Shown: in pieces, positions 51,136-60,038 of the stretch
Position numbering within the stretch: the stretch's first letter is position 1
Layout: each line of letters starts with the position of its first letter
Assembly (NCBI RefSeq): GCF_003385395.1
Contig: NZ_QNUG01000004.1
Span: 62,001 to 126,000, forward strand
Length of the DNA: 64,000 bases
From: Epilithonimonas hispanica
GTDB lineage: Bacteria > Bacteroidota > Bacteroidia > Flavobacteriales > Weeksellaceae
Direction: 5' to 3'
Notes under the pieces: generated by a model
Told to the model about the DNA's origin: nothing
Databases searched by the model: none
The model's input: only the letters and a program-made list of their open reading frames with translations
Translations under genes and position numbers: made by a program

Positions 51136-52713
51136 TTAATTATACTTCGCTGTAAGGTCAGTTGCAACTTGTTTCAAAGTGCTTGTGATTGAGTCATCAA
51201 TCTTACCAGCTTTAAGCGCTGACATAACTTCTGGGTGTTTATTTCTCAGGAAATCAACATATTCTACCTGAAACTCCTTCACTTTTCTGATAGGGATATT
51301 TCTCAATAGATTCTCTGTTCCTGCATAAATCATAGCCACTTGGCTTTCTACAGGAAGTGGAGAGTTCACCGGCTGTTTCAAAAGCTCCACGTTTCTTTCT
51401 CCTTTAGAGATTACCGCCAAAGTTGCAGCATCTAGGTCAGAACCGAATTTAGCAAACGCATCCAATTCTTTATATTGAGCCTGGTCTAATTTCAAGGTAC
51501 CAGACACTTTTTTCATTGATTTGATTTGAGCGTTACCTCCTACTCTAGATACAGAGATACCAACGTTAATTGCTGGACGAACACCTGAGTTAAACAAATC
51601 AGACTCTAGGAAAATCTGTCCGTCTGTAATTGAGATCACGTTTGTAGGAATGTATGCAGAAACGTCACCAGCTTGAGTTTCGATGATAGGAAGAGCTGTT
51701 AATGAACCACCTCCTTTCACGATTGGCTTAAGAGATTCTGGCAAATCATTCATTTGTTTTGCGATAGAATCATCAGCAATTACTTTTGCTGCTCTTTCCA
51801 ACAATCTTGAGTGTAAGTAGAAAACGTCTCCTGGGTAAGCCTCACGTCCTGGTGGTCTTCTTAATAGAAGAGAAAGCTCACGGTAAGCAACCGCTTGTTT
51901 TGATAAATCATCATAAACGATCAAAGCAGCGCGACCAGTATCACGGAAATATTCTCCGATAGAAGCACCTGCCATTGCAGAGTAAACCTGCATTGGAACT
52001 GGGTCAGAAGCATTTGCAGCCACAACCACAGTGTAAGCCAAAGCGCCTTTATCTTCTAACGTTTTAACGATTTGTGCTACAGTGGAAGCTTTTTGTCCAA
52101 TTGCAACATATATACAATATACTGGCTGACCAACATCATAAAATTCTTTTTGATTGATAATGGTATCGATAGCTACAACCGTTTTACCAGTTTGTCTGTC
52201 ACCAATAATCAACTCTCTTTGTCCTCTTCCTACAGGAATCATTGAGTCAATCGCAACGATACCAGTCTGAAGGGGCTCAGTTACCGGCTGACGGAAGATA
52301 ACTCCTGGTGCTTTTCTTTCCAAAGGCATCTCGTAAAGCTCACCTTCGATAGATCCTTTACCATCGATTGGATTTCCTAGAGTATCAACAACTCTACCAA
52401 GCATTCCTTCTCCAACTTTGATAGAAGAAATTCTGTTAGTTCTTTTTACAGTATCGCCTTCTTTTACCAATTTGGATTCACCAAGAAGAGCAACACCTAC
52501 GTTATCTTCTTCAAGGTTAAGAACGATACCTTCTACACCAGCTTCGAATCTTACCAATTCTCCGTACTGAACGTTTTCTAAACCGTAAACACGAGCAATA
52601 CCATCACCTATTGTAAGAACAGTACCAACTTCTTCTACGTTAGATTGAGTATCGAAATTTGCTAATTGCTGCTTCAGTATCGCTGATACTTCTGCCGGAT
52701 TTATTTCTGCCAT
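51136..52713 (-). CDS. atpA: ATP synthase F1 alpha subunit
   Basis: Non-catalytic nucleotide-binding subunit of F1, 525 residues. The beta-barrel N-terminus ([20 protein letters not shown]), the P-loop [40 protein letters not shown] and [20 protein letters not shown] are all intact. The DELSEED-equivalent C-terminal helices are normal in length. The start ATG lies 17 bases after the atpH stop. Confidence 0.98.
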   Translation of the reverse strand: MAEINPAEVSAILKQQLANFDTQSNVEEVGTVLTIGDGIARVYGLENVQYGELVRFEAGVEGIVLNLEEDNVGVALLGESKLVKEGDTVKRTNRISSIKVGEGMLGRVVDTLGNPIDGKGSIEGELYEMPLERKAPGVIFRQPVTEPLQTGIVAIDSMIPVGRGQRELIIGDRQTGKTVVAIDTIINQKEFYDVGQPVYCIYVAIGQKASTVAQIVKTLEDKGALAYTVVVAANASDPVPMQVYSAMAGASIGEYFRDTGRAALIVYDDLSKQAVAYRELSLLLRRPPGREAYPGDVFYLHSRLLERAAKVIADDSIAKQMNDLPESLKPIVKGGGSLTALPIIETQAGDVSAYIPTNVISITDGQIFLESDLFNSGVRPAINVGISVSRVGGNAQIKSMKKVSGTLKLDQAQYKELDAFAKFGSDLDAATLAVISKGERNVELLKQPVNSPLPVESQVAMIYAGTENLLRNIPIRKVKEFQVEYVDFLRNKHPEVMSALKAGKIDDSITSTLKQVATDLTAKYN

Positions 52714-52730
52714 TATATGGTTGTTTTTTC

Positions 52731-53267
52731 TTAATTAAGTTGAAATTCTTTTTTGATGTTGCTAAGTTTAGTTCTAACTGAAGCATCAATTTGCTGATCA
52801 CCTACTCTCAGGATATAACCTCCGAGAATTTCTGGTTTGATAATCGTTTCCAAATCATAGTTAGTAACATTGACCATTTTGGAATCAGCAATAATCTTTT
52901 GAATATTTTGTTCTGATAACTTAGAAGCGCTTGTCAAAGAAATTCTCTGAGTCCCTTTGATGTCTTCTACTTTATTAATGAATTCCTGAGCAATACCTTT
53001 GAGCTGAGATTCTCTCCCTTGCTTGATGATCAATCTGATGATATTTTTAGCAACAGGTGAAAAATCCTTGAATATTTCTAAAGCAATTGCTTCTTTCTTT
53101 CTTGCATCAATGATGGGTGTACTGAAAAACTGATTCAGGTCTTTAGATTGCGACATTATTTTAACAATGTCTTTCATCTCATTGAAAACAGATTCTGTAT
53201 TACCAGATTCCTGTGTGAAATCCAGTAAACCTTGTGCGTATCTTTTAGCTACTTTAGATGTCAGCAT
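52731..53267 (-). CDS. atpH: ATP synthase delta subunit (OSCP)
   Basis: Peripheral-stalk subunit of 178 residues connecting b to F1. It begins [20 protein letters not shown], a standard delta N-terminus, and ends with the beta-rich part [20 protein letters not shown]. It follows atpF after five bases, so translation is probably coupled. Confidence 0.95.
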   Translation of the reverse strand: MLTSKVAKRYAQGLLDFTQESGNTESVFNEMKDIVKIMSQSKDLNQFFSTPIIDARKKEAIALEIFKDFSPVAKNIIRLIIKQGRESQLKGIAQEFINKVEDIKGTQRISLTSASKLSEQNIQKIIADSKMVNVTNYDLETIIKPEILGGYILRVGDQQIDASVRTKLSNIKKEFQLN

Positions 53268-53272
53268 CCTGA

Positions 53273-53761
53273 TTAGTTAAGGTTAGATTTATTAAGAATA
53301 TTTTCTACCAAAGCGTTTTGAGCACCATTGTCGTCCAATTTTTCTTTTAAAATATTTTCGGCAATAAGAACAGACAAAGACCCAATTTGATTCTTTATAT
53401 CAGCCATTGCTGCTAATTTTTCACTTTGGATAGACTGTCTCGCTGCAGCAATTAGTTTTTCACCTTCTACCTTAGCGTTATCTTTAGCTTCATTTACTAT
53501 TTTATCTTTAAGCTCTCTTGCTTCTTTAAGAATACCATCTCTTTCTGCTCTGGCCTCACGAAGGATCCTCTCGTTATCTTCTTTCAGCTGTGCCATTTCC
53601 AGTTTGGCCAGCTTAGCCTGGTTCAGTGCATCGATAATCGTCACTTCTCTCTGGTTAACCGCATTAAGGATTGGTTTCCACGCAAATTTTGCTAATAAAA
53701 ACAATAGGATGATGAATGTAAGTGTCATCCAAAATAATAAACCTATGCCCGGCTCTATCAT
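53273..53761 (-). CDS. atpF: ATP synthase Fo subunit b
   Basis: A 162-residue peripheral-stalk protein with one N-terminal membrane helix (GLLFWMTLTFIILLFLLAKF) and a long charged coiled coil (QAKLAKLEMAQLKEDNERIL and so on). The segment AWKPILNAVNQREVTIIDAL after the helix is typical. A strong hairpin lies between atpE and this gene. Confidence 0.95.
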   Translation of the reverse strand: MIEPGIGLLFWMTLTFIILLFLLAKFAWKPILNAVNQREVTIIDALNQAKLAKLEMAQLKEDNERILREARAERDGILKEARELKDKIVNEAKDNAKVEGEKLIAAARQSIQSEKLAAMADIKNQIGSLSVLIAENILKEKLDDNGAQNALVENILNKSNLN

Positions 53762-53807
53762 AATCTAAGTTTTTTATTAATTAAAATAATTTTTTTGAAT
53801 TTAAGAA

Positions 53808-53842
53808 AAGTCTTAGCAAAACCAACCGTTTTGCTAAGACTT
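53808..53842. terminator. Strong hairpin inside the atp operon, between atpE and atpF
   Basis: AAGTCTTAGCAAAAC and GTTTTGCTAAGACTT pair perfectly over 15 bases with a five-base loop. Only a short T-containing tail follows on the minus strand, so partial termination or 3'-end protection of an atpBE mRNA is more likely than full termination. Confidence 0.7.
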
Positions 53843-53856
53843 AGATGTAATAAGGA

Positions 53857-54075
53857 TTACTTGATGAATGCACCAAAAATAATCGCAATAAGACCAGCTC
53901 CTTCAATAAGACCAGCTGCGATAAGCATTGCTCCCTGAATTTTACCAGCTTGTTCCGGTTGTCTAGCGATAGCATCCATTGCGTGTCCACCGATTTTACC
54001 AATTCCTAGACCTACGCCTAATACTGCTAAACCGATCCCTACGTAAATTAATCCTGCTCCAGTTGTTAAATCCAT
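53857..54075 (-). CDS. atpE: ATP synthase Fo subunit c
   Basis: A 72-residue two-helix proteolipid forming the rotor ring. The first helix ends in the polar loop with GHAMDAIARQPEQAGKIQGA, and the second carries the ion-binding Glu in GLIEGAGLIAIIFGAF. The Gln and Ser/Thr ligands of sodium-type rings are not evident in the first helix, so a proton ring is likely. The following hairpin may raise its expression relative to other subunits. Confidence 0.96.
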   Translation of the reverse strand: MDLTTGAGLIYVGIGLAVLGVGLGIGKIGGHAMDAIARQPEQAGKIQGAMLIAAGLIEGAGLIAIIFGAFIK

Positions 54076-54117
54076 AATAAAATTATTTAGGTTAAATATG
54101 TTCTTTTTAATTGTATC

Positions 54118-55218
54118 TTAATGTTCGTGTGAGTGATCCTGTACTGCAATTCCAATAAATAATGCTGACAATACTGTGAAAATATACGCCTGCAATACTG
54201 CAACCAATAACTCCAATACAGAAATGAATAATGCCAAAGGCACAGATGCAAATCCTAATAATGGTGTTTTAAAAATAAATATCAATGAAATAATCGCCAG
54301 TATCATAATGTGACCTGCCGTTACGTTGGCAAAAAGTCGCATCATCAAAGCAAACGGCTTTGTAAACACGCCAATAATCTCAATCGGAACCATAATAGGG
54401 TAAAGCAAAATCGGAACCGGCGGCATGAAAATATGCTTCCAGTAATCTTTGTTGGCACTGAAAAGCGTAATCACCAAAGTAATAATTGCTAAAACTGCAG
54501 TAATTGCTATATTCCCGGTCAAGTTAGCTCCAAAAGGAAAGAATGGAATCAATCCGAAGAGGTTATTAATCCATATAAAGAAAAATACTGTCAATAAATA
54601 AGGCATAAACCTTTTGTATTTTGAAGATCCAATATTTGGAATTGCTACTTCGTCACGGATGAAAATAACGATTGGCTCTAAAATCCTACCAACTCCTTTT
54701 GGCATCATAGAATTTTTATAACTTCTCCCCATTCCAATGAAGATAACCAACATAAACACAACTGATAATAACATTGTAAAAACATTTTTTGTGATAGAAA
54801 AATCATAAAAAACCTTTCCGGAATCTTGCTTACCTCCAATCAAACCGAACAATGTTGCTTTTTCCAAACCTTTAGTAGATACTAATTGCCCTTCGTGCAA
54901 AGTATATCCATCATGCTCGTGACCATGCGCTACAGAAGATGATAAAAATGTATGAATGCCAGTTTCGTCTTTAATAATGATTGGCAATGGAACAGAGATA
55001 TGTTTCTCTTCCGCAGTCCCTTCATTCAGAGTCATCAGATGCCATTCATTAGAATCGCCGATATGCTCCATTATCATTTTCTTTGCATCAAATGATTTCT
55101 CGGCCTTTTCTATTTCTGCTGTTTCACCTACATTAGCAACTTCGTGCTGAGCAGAGATGAAAACGCTAGAAAAGATGAACAAAAACGTAAAAAAAACAGA
55201 ATTAATTTTTAGCTTCAT
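54118..55218 (-). CDS. atpB: ATP synthase Fo subunit a with extended N-terminal region
   Basis: A 366-residue proton-channel subunit. The channel part has the essential Arg in FALMMRLFANVTAGHIMILA and the C-terminal helices with ELLVAVLQAYIFTVLSALFI. Unlike the 270-residue E. coli protein it has a signal peptide (MKLKINSVFFTFLFIFSSVF) and a periplasmic extension of about 130 residues with a His-rich stretch (VAHGHEHDGYTLHEGQ); it also ends QDHSHEH. A long N-terminus with a signal peptide is common in this phylum; its role is unknown. Confidence 0.95.
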   Translation of the reverse strand: MKLKINSVFFTFLFIFSSVFISAQHEVANVGETAEIEKAEKSFDAKKMIMEHIGDSNEWHLMTLNEGTAEEKHISVPLPIIIKDETGIHTFLSSSVAHGHEHDGYTLHEGQLVSTKGLEKATLFGLIGGKQDSGKVFYDFSITKNVFTMLLSVVFMLVIFIGMGRSYKNSMMPKGVGRILEPIVIFIRDEVAIPNIGSSKYKRFMPYLLTVFFFIWINNLFGLIPFFPFGANLTGNIAITAVLAIITLVITLFSANKDYWKHIFMPPVPILLYPIMVPIEIIGVFTKPFALMMRLFANVTAGHIMILAIISLIFIFKTPLLGFASVPLALFISVLELLVAVLQAYIFTVLSALFIGIAVQDHSHEH

Positions 55219-55237
55219 AACACATTTTATCGGTTTG

Positions 55238-55245
55238 CAAATATA
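55238..55245 (-). promoter_or_regulatory. -7 box upstream of atpB
   Basis: TATATTTG on the minus strand, 19 bases before the atpB start. A promoter here would place the AtpI-like gene in a separate transcript. Confidence 0.45.
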
Positions 55246-55301
55246 TCGATTTATAATGGATAGAAAAACTAAATTATATGATTTTTATCAAATCTGTAAT
55301 T

Positions 55302-55574
55302 CTATGATTTATTGAGCCTTATAACCACAAAGTAGTATATTAAAAAAGAGCCGACTAAAAAAATTAGGCATAAAAATAAAAAATTAACTTTTGTTTTGTC
55401 TATGAAAAATAAAATTATAACAATCCAAAATATATCCTTCAACAAGTTGATTCCTAAAAATTTCAATCCTGGATTATTTCTATTAATAATGAATAATGAA
55501 AAGATCCAATACATCGTGACATTTAGAATAGACAATGAAGAAATAATAATTATAAAAGTTAATATTTGACCCAT
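55302..55574 (-). CDS. Small membrane protein upstream of atpB (AtpI-like position)
   Basis: The ATG at 55572-55574 gives a 90-residue protein with three membrane helices: LTFIIIISSLSILNVTMYWI, NLLKDIFWIVIILFFI and FLFLCLIFLVGSFLIYYFVV. Size, topology and position before atpB match the AtpI-type assembly factor, although sequence identity to AtpI is not evident to me. A longer open frame upstream runs through a repeat and is not used. The minus-strand box TACTTTTG (55579-55586) lies only 4 bases before the ATG, suggesting a very short leader. Confidence 0.6.
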   Translation of the reverse strand: MGQILTFIIIISSLSILNVTMYWIFSLFIINRNNPGLKFLGINLLKDIFWIVIILFFIDKTKVNFLFLCLIFLVGSFLIYYFVVIRLNKS

Positions 55575-55606
55575 TTTGCAAAAGTAAGGAAAATCTAGTT
55601 GGAGGT

Positions 55607-55671
55607 TTTTAACGCAAAGCACGCAATGATTTTTTTGACAATATTGAAAACATTTTAAGATTCGCGAAGAC
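55607..55671. repeat. CGCAAAG-type intergenic element, copy 2
   Basis: TTTTAACGCAAAGCACGCAA followed by a T-run, then GACAATATTGAAAACATTTT and CGCGAAGA. Aligns almost completely with 2449-2513. Confidence 0.65.
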
Positions 55672-55699
55672 GCTTTGCTCAGCAAGGATTTTCATATAC

Positions 55700-55752
55700 T
55701 TTGTCATTCTGAAAGAATCTAAACTTTGATGAGATTCCTAAAGAATGACAAA
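55700..55752. repeat. TTTGTCATTCT hairpin element
   Basis: TTTGTCATTCTGAAAGAATC and its inverted copy ending AAAGAATGACAAA pair at about 16 of 21 positions, with an 11-base loop. It resembles the half-elements of family A. Confidence 0.6.
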
Positions 55753-55780
55753 CATCGTATTTTATGTCAAATATTGTTTT

Positions 55781-55900
55781 ACATTGAATCTGCAGCCCGA
55801 CTTGAGCGGAAATCCTTTTTACGCAGCGCAGCGGAGTGAAAAGATTGACTTCGTCGAACCTAAAGGTTTGGGAGCGGAAGACGGATTAAGATGCCCAAAA
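55781..55900 (+). repeat. Intergenic element C, copy 3
   Basis: ACATTGAATCTGCAGCCCGA, CTTGAGCGGAAATCCTTTTT, CGGAGTGAAAAGATTGACTT and TTTGGGAGCGGAAGACGGAT in order. It ends about 40 bases before the ffh promoter box. Confidence 0.85.
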
Positions 55901-55938
55901 TCTAATATTTAATCTAATGATGATTGCTTAATTTTTCT

Positions 55939-55946
55939 TATTTTTG
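55939..55946 (+). promoter_or_regulatory. -7 box of ffh
   Basis: TATTTTTG fits the consensus, 25 bases before the ffh ATG at 55972. Confidence 0.5.
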
Positions 55947-55971
55947 CTACCTTAAATATCTTATTAAAGTT

Positions 55972-57336
55972 ATGTTCAACAGTTTACAAGACAAGCTAGA
56001 TAAAGCACTTCATAATATTTCCGGACGTGGAAAAATCACGGAAATAAACGTTGCAGAAACGGTAAAGGAAATCCGAAGAGCATTGGTGGATGCCGATGTA
56101 AATTATAAAGTTGCCAAAGACCTAACAAAAAGAGTTCAGGATAAAGCGATTGGAGAAAACGTTTTGACTTCTCTGACGCCGGGACAATTGATGACGAAAA
56201 TTGTTCACGATGAATTGGTAGATCTGATGGGTGGTTCTCAAGAAGGAATCAACCTTTCTGGGAAGCCGACTGTCATTTTGATTGCTGGTCTACAAGGTTC
56301 TGGTAAAACAACTTTCTCCGGAAAATTAGCCAACTATCTGAAACAAAAAAGAAGCAAAAAACCACTTTTGGTAGCTTGTGACGTTTACAGACCTGCAGCG
56401 ATTGACCAATTGAAAGTTCTTGGTGGTCAAATCAATATTGAAGTTTACACCGAACTTGAGAATAAAAACCCTGTTGCGATTGCTGAAAATGCAATAAATT
56501 ATGCGAAGTCAAACGGATTCGATACAGTCATCGTGGATACTGCTGGTCGTTTGGCGATTGATGAGCAGATGATGAACGAAATCAAGTCGGTTCATCAAAC
56601 GATTAAACCTACTGAAACGCTTTTCGTAGTCGATGCGATGACAGGACAAGATGCTGTGAATACGGCTAAAGCCTTCAATGATACTTTGAATTTTGACGGT
56701 GTTGTTCTTACGAAATTGGATGGTGATACACGTGGTGGAGCGGCGTTGACAATTCGTTCTGTTGTAGAAAAGCCTATCAAATTTATCTCTACCGGAGAGA
56801 AAATGGAAGCAATGGACCTTTTCTATCCAGAAAGGATGGCAGACAGAATCCTAGGAATGGGAGATGTTGTTTCCTTGGTTGAAAGAGCCCAGGAACAGTT
56901 TGATGAAGAGGAAGCTAAAAAACTTCATAAGAAAATCGCGAAGAATGAATTTGGTTTCGATGATTTCTTAAAGCAGATCAACCAAATCAAGAAAATGGGT
57001 AATATGAAAGACCTTATGGGGATGATTCCTGGTGTTGGAAAAGCAATTAAAGATGTGGACATCAATGACGATGCTTTCAAACACATCGAAGCAATTATCC
57101 ACTCAATGACGCCTGACGAAAGAAGAAAACCTTCTATCATCAATGTTTCCAGAAAACAAAGAATTGCTAAAGGCTCGGGAAGAAAGCTAGAAGATGTAAA
57201 TGCCTTGATGAAACAATTTGACCAAATGGGGAAAATGATGAAGATGATGCAGGGCCCTCAAGGCAAGCAAATGATGCAGATGATGAGCAAAATGCCAAAT
57301 ATGCCTGGAATGGGTGGCGGATTATTTGGGAGGTAG
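55972..57336 (+). CDS. ffh: Signal recognition particle protein Ffh
   Basis: GTPase of the SRP that targets membrane proteins co-translationally. The 454-residue protein starts MFNSLQDKLDKALHNISGRG at the ATG 55972; an upstream extension is not conserved-looking. The N domain (ITEINVAETVKEIRRALVDA) is followed by G1 AGLQGSGKTTFSGKLANYL, VIVDTAGRL, VLTKLDGDTRGGAALTIRSV, and the Met-rich M domain (MMKMMQGPQGKQMMQMMSKM) that binds 4.5S RNA and signal sequences. Monocistronic, with a strong terminator. Confidence 0.98.
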   Translation: MFNSLQDKLDKALHNISGRGKITEINVAETVKEIRRALVDADVNYKVAKDLTKRVQDKAIGENVLTSLTPGQLMTKIVHDELVDLMGGSQEGINLSGKPTVILIAGLQGSGKTTFSGKLANYLKQKRSKKPLLVACDVYRPAAIDQLKVLGGQINIEVYTELENKNPVAIAENAINYAKSNGFDTVIVDTAGRLAIDEQMMNEIKSVHQTIKPTETLFVVDAMTGQDAVNTAKAFNDTLNFDGVVLTKLDGDTRGGAALTIRSVVEKPIKFISTGEKMEAMDLFYPERMADRILGMGDVVSLVERAQEQFDEEEAKKLHKKIAKNEFGFDDFLKQINQIKKMGNMKDLMGMIPGVGKAIKDVDINDDAFKHIEAIIHSMTPDERRKPSIINVSRKQRIAKGSGRKLEDVNALMKQFDQMGKMMKMMQGPQGKQMMQMMSKMPNMPGMGGGLFGR

Positions 57337-57348
57337 AATATAAATTAA

Positions 57349-57387
57349 ATAAAAAGGTGTGATTCATTTGAAATCACACCTTTTTTT
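57349..57387. terminator. Bidirectional terminator after ffh
   Basis: AAAAAGGTGTGATT and AATCACACCTTTTT form a 14-bp stem with a seven-base loop and T/A tracts on both sides. Confidence 0.9.
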
Positions 57388-59880
57388 TTAATTTCTTGAC
57401 TTTAATAATATCCATATTTGCTTACTGACGGGAACTCCAGTTCGTGCATTTTTCCATTTTAATAAGCTCCAGTAAGTATTGGAAGGTAAAGTTTTACCAT
57501 TAAAATCTTTTCCATCCCATTTGAAATTTTTATTTACTTTCGAGTGTTCAAAGACTTTGCCACCCCACCTATTATAAATAGCTATCTCTAGTTCAGAATA
57601 GTCTTTTAGCTTGGAATAATCCCAATAATCATTGACACCATCATCATTAGGAGAAAAAAAGTTTGAAAGAGTAATATTTTCTTGTAATGTCAAAAGCTTA
57701 ATTTCTTTTTTGATAAAGCAGCCAGACAAGGATATAATCTTAACATACGCATTTAACAATGCTGTTTCATATTCTGTAGGTTTAGTAATTAGTTTTGTTA
57801 AATTAATATCTTCATAAAATTCATAATTATCGCTGCCTTTGTTAATTATAACTTGACTCAGGTCATATTTACCCTTACCACTAGTTTCTGTAATAGGGTA
57901 CAATTCAGATTTTATTTCTGCGTTAGGTTTATTGTTTACATATACTGTACCTTTTACTGTTTCACATAGTGCGGAAGTTGCTGTACACATCCTATAAACA
58001 AATCTGTCATCCCCAGTAAAGTTAGTGTCAGGAATATATTTTAAGTTTAAATTATTTACAATAACTTTTCCATTAAGCGGTTGTGTAAGTAGTTCTAATT
58101 TTGAAATAATTTGGTCTTCATGAGGTGGAGAGAATTTTGCTAACATTGACAAGTCCTCACATACTTTGCCAAAATCTTTTTCTATAATAATATAAGGACA
58201 ATGCTGTATATTGAAACTATTTGTAGTATAATTAACATTAGAATATGTTAAAACACATAAATATATACCAGCTTCTTTAGGAATATATGTAGGAGCATTA
58301 GCACCTATAATGTCTATTCCATCTTTTTGCCATTGGATTTTATCAAAAACGTTATTATTAAGTCTTAACAGTAAACCTTCTTCAATACAATTTCCATTTA
58401 GAGTAATAAAAGGATCATTACTATAGCTTACAACGCTTCCAGCGTATCCTGAATAACTAGCGGAATATGCCTTAGTTGTTCCTCCAATAAAGTCAACATT
58501 TAGGCTTTTATCTGACTCTATTATAATATTTCCTTTTGAATTTTGAACTGTATGATATATCCAATCAGGCTTTCCCAAAATATCCGTTCCTCCTGTTAAT
58601 TGGATTCCATTTATTTTAATGTTGGCATTTTTTTCAGTTTTAATAGAAAGTTTACTTCTCATTTTCAATCCTCCAATATCATCTATACATGGTATAATAA
58701 CATTTTGGACTTGATATTCTTTATCCAATGGATATGAAAATAGCATAGCACTTGTTCCGCCAACTTTATATTCATAATTTCTGGGATCAATTGGTTTATC
58801 GTGAAACGTTGCTAAAAGCTGATAACAATACACTGGTTTGGTAGCTTTTATATACATTGCAGATGTTACTACAAGCCTTTCTTCTTCATTAGTAAATGAC
58901 GCTTCTAAGCCATTTAAAAACTTCTTATCCGATTGATATGGTCCTATATAATGCTCTCCTTTATTTAATATGAAAAGAGGTGTAGTTTCATCATTAAAAA
59001 AAAACTGTGTATTATCTTCTGTTGCTACAAAAATTGCTTTCTCTGTATAGAGATTTCCTTCTGCCATCCCATTAACTATTAGATATTCCTTACCTAATTT
59101 TTCTATAGGTATGTTTTGGTCAATGTTAACACTTCCACCTGCTTCACCTGCATCTTGACTCAATAAATTACCATTGCTTACTATAATAGGCTTGTCTGAT
59201 GATATCATCGCACCAATAAGATGAGGTTCATAATAATCATTGATTGCACCTGTTGTATTATCCTTTTTTAACGCTGCAACTATATAACTTTGGTTCTTAT
59301 TCAGAATAATATTAATTTCTTTATTATCAGAACCATCAGTAAATTTTAGTCCATTGCTATAATCGGATATTTTGATTTTTGTATTATCAGAATAAGCTGT
59401 AATAGAAGCCTGATAATTCATAGAAGAAGTATTATAGCTACCATTTAGAAGGTTTTGATCATTTATGACAAAGAATGATCTTCCTAATGCACTCTTTCCT
59501 TTGGACGAAATTATTTCCGAGTTTAGACCCACATATTTAAGGTTTGCGTAAAAACTATTTTCCCCTACCAGATGCAACCCTCTGTCAAGTGGAATCATTG
59601 TATCTCCTTTGAATGATGTATATACAGACTGTATTATATTTCCGAGTACCAAATCATATTCTACTGGATGGGATTTATCAATTATCACATTATCTATTAA
59701 ATTATTTCCATTATAAATATAAACTTTGAAAGGAGTTTCTTTATCGGTAGAAAGTGATATAAATGCATTATCAATTTTTGCACCTGAACTAAAAACAGGA
59801 GGAAACCAATGTTCTAAATCTAATTGAGCTTTTACAAAAATTTGACAAAAAATAAAAAGTATTAAATATGAATTTTTCAT
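57388..59880 (-). CDS. Large secreted protein with IgGFc-binding-like domain and T9SS type B sorting domain
   Basis: An 830-residue exported protein. After the signal peptide (MKNSYLILFIFCQIFVKA) comes LEHWFPPVFSSGAKIDNAFI, the beginning of an IgGFc-binding-like N-terminal region seen in Bacteroidota surface proteins (to about residue 470). A short Ig-like segment (WQKDGIDIIGANAPTYIPKE) and a repeat region follow. The C-terminus is a type B sorting domain (gliding motility-associated): NFFSPNDDGVNDYWDYSKL, IAIYNRWGGKVFEHSK, FKWDGKDFNGKTLPSNTYWS. Expected on the cell surface. Lower in G+C than its neighbours. Confidence 0.88.
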   Translation of the reverse strand: MKNSYLILFIFCQIFVKAQLDLEHWFPPVFSSGAKIDNAFISLSTDKETPFKVYIYNGNNLIDNVIIDKSHPVEYDLVLGNIIQSVYTSFKGDTMIPLDRGLHLVGENSFYANLKYVGLNSEIISSKGKSALGRSFFVINDQNLLNGSYNTSSMNYQASITAYSDNTKIKISDYSNGLKFTDGSDNKEINIILNKNQSYIVAALKKDNTTGAINDYYEPHLIGAMISSDKPIIVSNGNLLSQDAGEAGGSVNIDQNIPIEKLGKEYLIVNGMAEGNLYTEKAIFVATEDNTQFFFNDETTPLFILNKGEHYIGPYQSDKKFLNGLEASFTNEEERLVVTSAMYIKATKPVYCYQLLATFHDKPIDPRNYEYKVGGTSAMLFSYPLDKEYQVQNVIIPCIDDIGGLKMRSKLSIKTEKNANIKINGIQLTGGTDILGKPDWIYHTVQNSKGNIIIESDKSLNVDFIGGTTKAYSASYSGYAGSVVSYSNDPFITLNGNCIEEGLLLRLNNNVFDKIQWQKDGIDIIGANAPTYIPKEAGIYLCVLTYSNVNYTTNSFNIQHCPYIIIEKDFGKVCEDLSMLAKFSPPHEDQIISKLELLTQPLNGKVIVNNLNLKYIPDTNFTGDDRFVYRMCTATSALCETVKGTVYVNNKPNAEIKSELYPITETSGKGKYDLSQVIINKGSDNYEFYEDINLTKLITKPTEYETALLNAYVKIISLSGCFIKKEIKLLTLQENITLSNFFSPNDDGVNDYWDYSKLKDYSELEIAIYNRWGGKVFEHSKVNKNFKWDGKDFNGKTLPSNTYWSLLKWKNARTGVPVSKQIWILLKSRN

Positions 59881-59988
59881 TTACATTCTTCAATTTCTAT
59901 ATATGATGAATAGCAAATAAGAAGTAATTAGCAACAATCATCAGAGTCAAAGATACAAAACATAATGTAGAATTATGAAAACAAATAA

Positions 59989-60016
59989 AAAACCGACTCT
60001 AAAAAGAGTCGGTTTT
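59989..60016. terminator. Terminator of the susC-susD pair
   Basis: AAAACCGACTCT and AGAGTCGGTTTT pair perfectly around AAAA, 22 bases after the susD stop. Confidence 0.9.
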
Positions 60017-60038
60017 AAATATAAAATTTACTAAAATA

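Noticed and set aside
55575-55685. Longer version of the AtpI-like protein starting at 55685
   Set aside because: The extra 37 residues are Cys-rich, non-membrane and encoded by a CGCAAAG repeat. The ATG at 55572-55574 begins the first helix and sits just after a promoter box.
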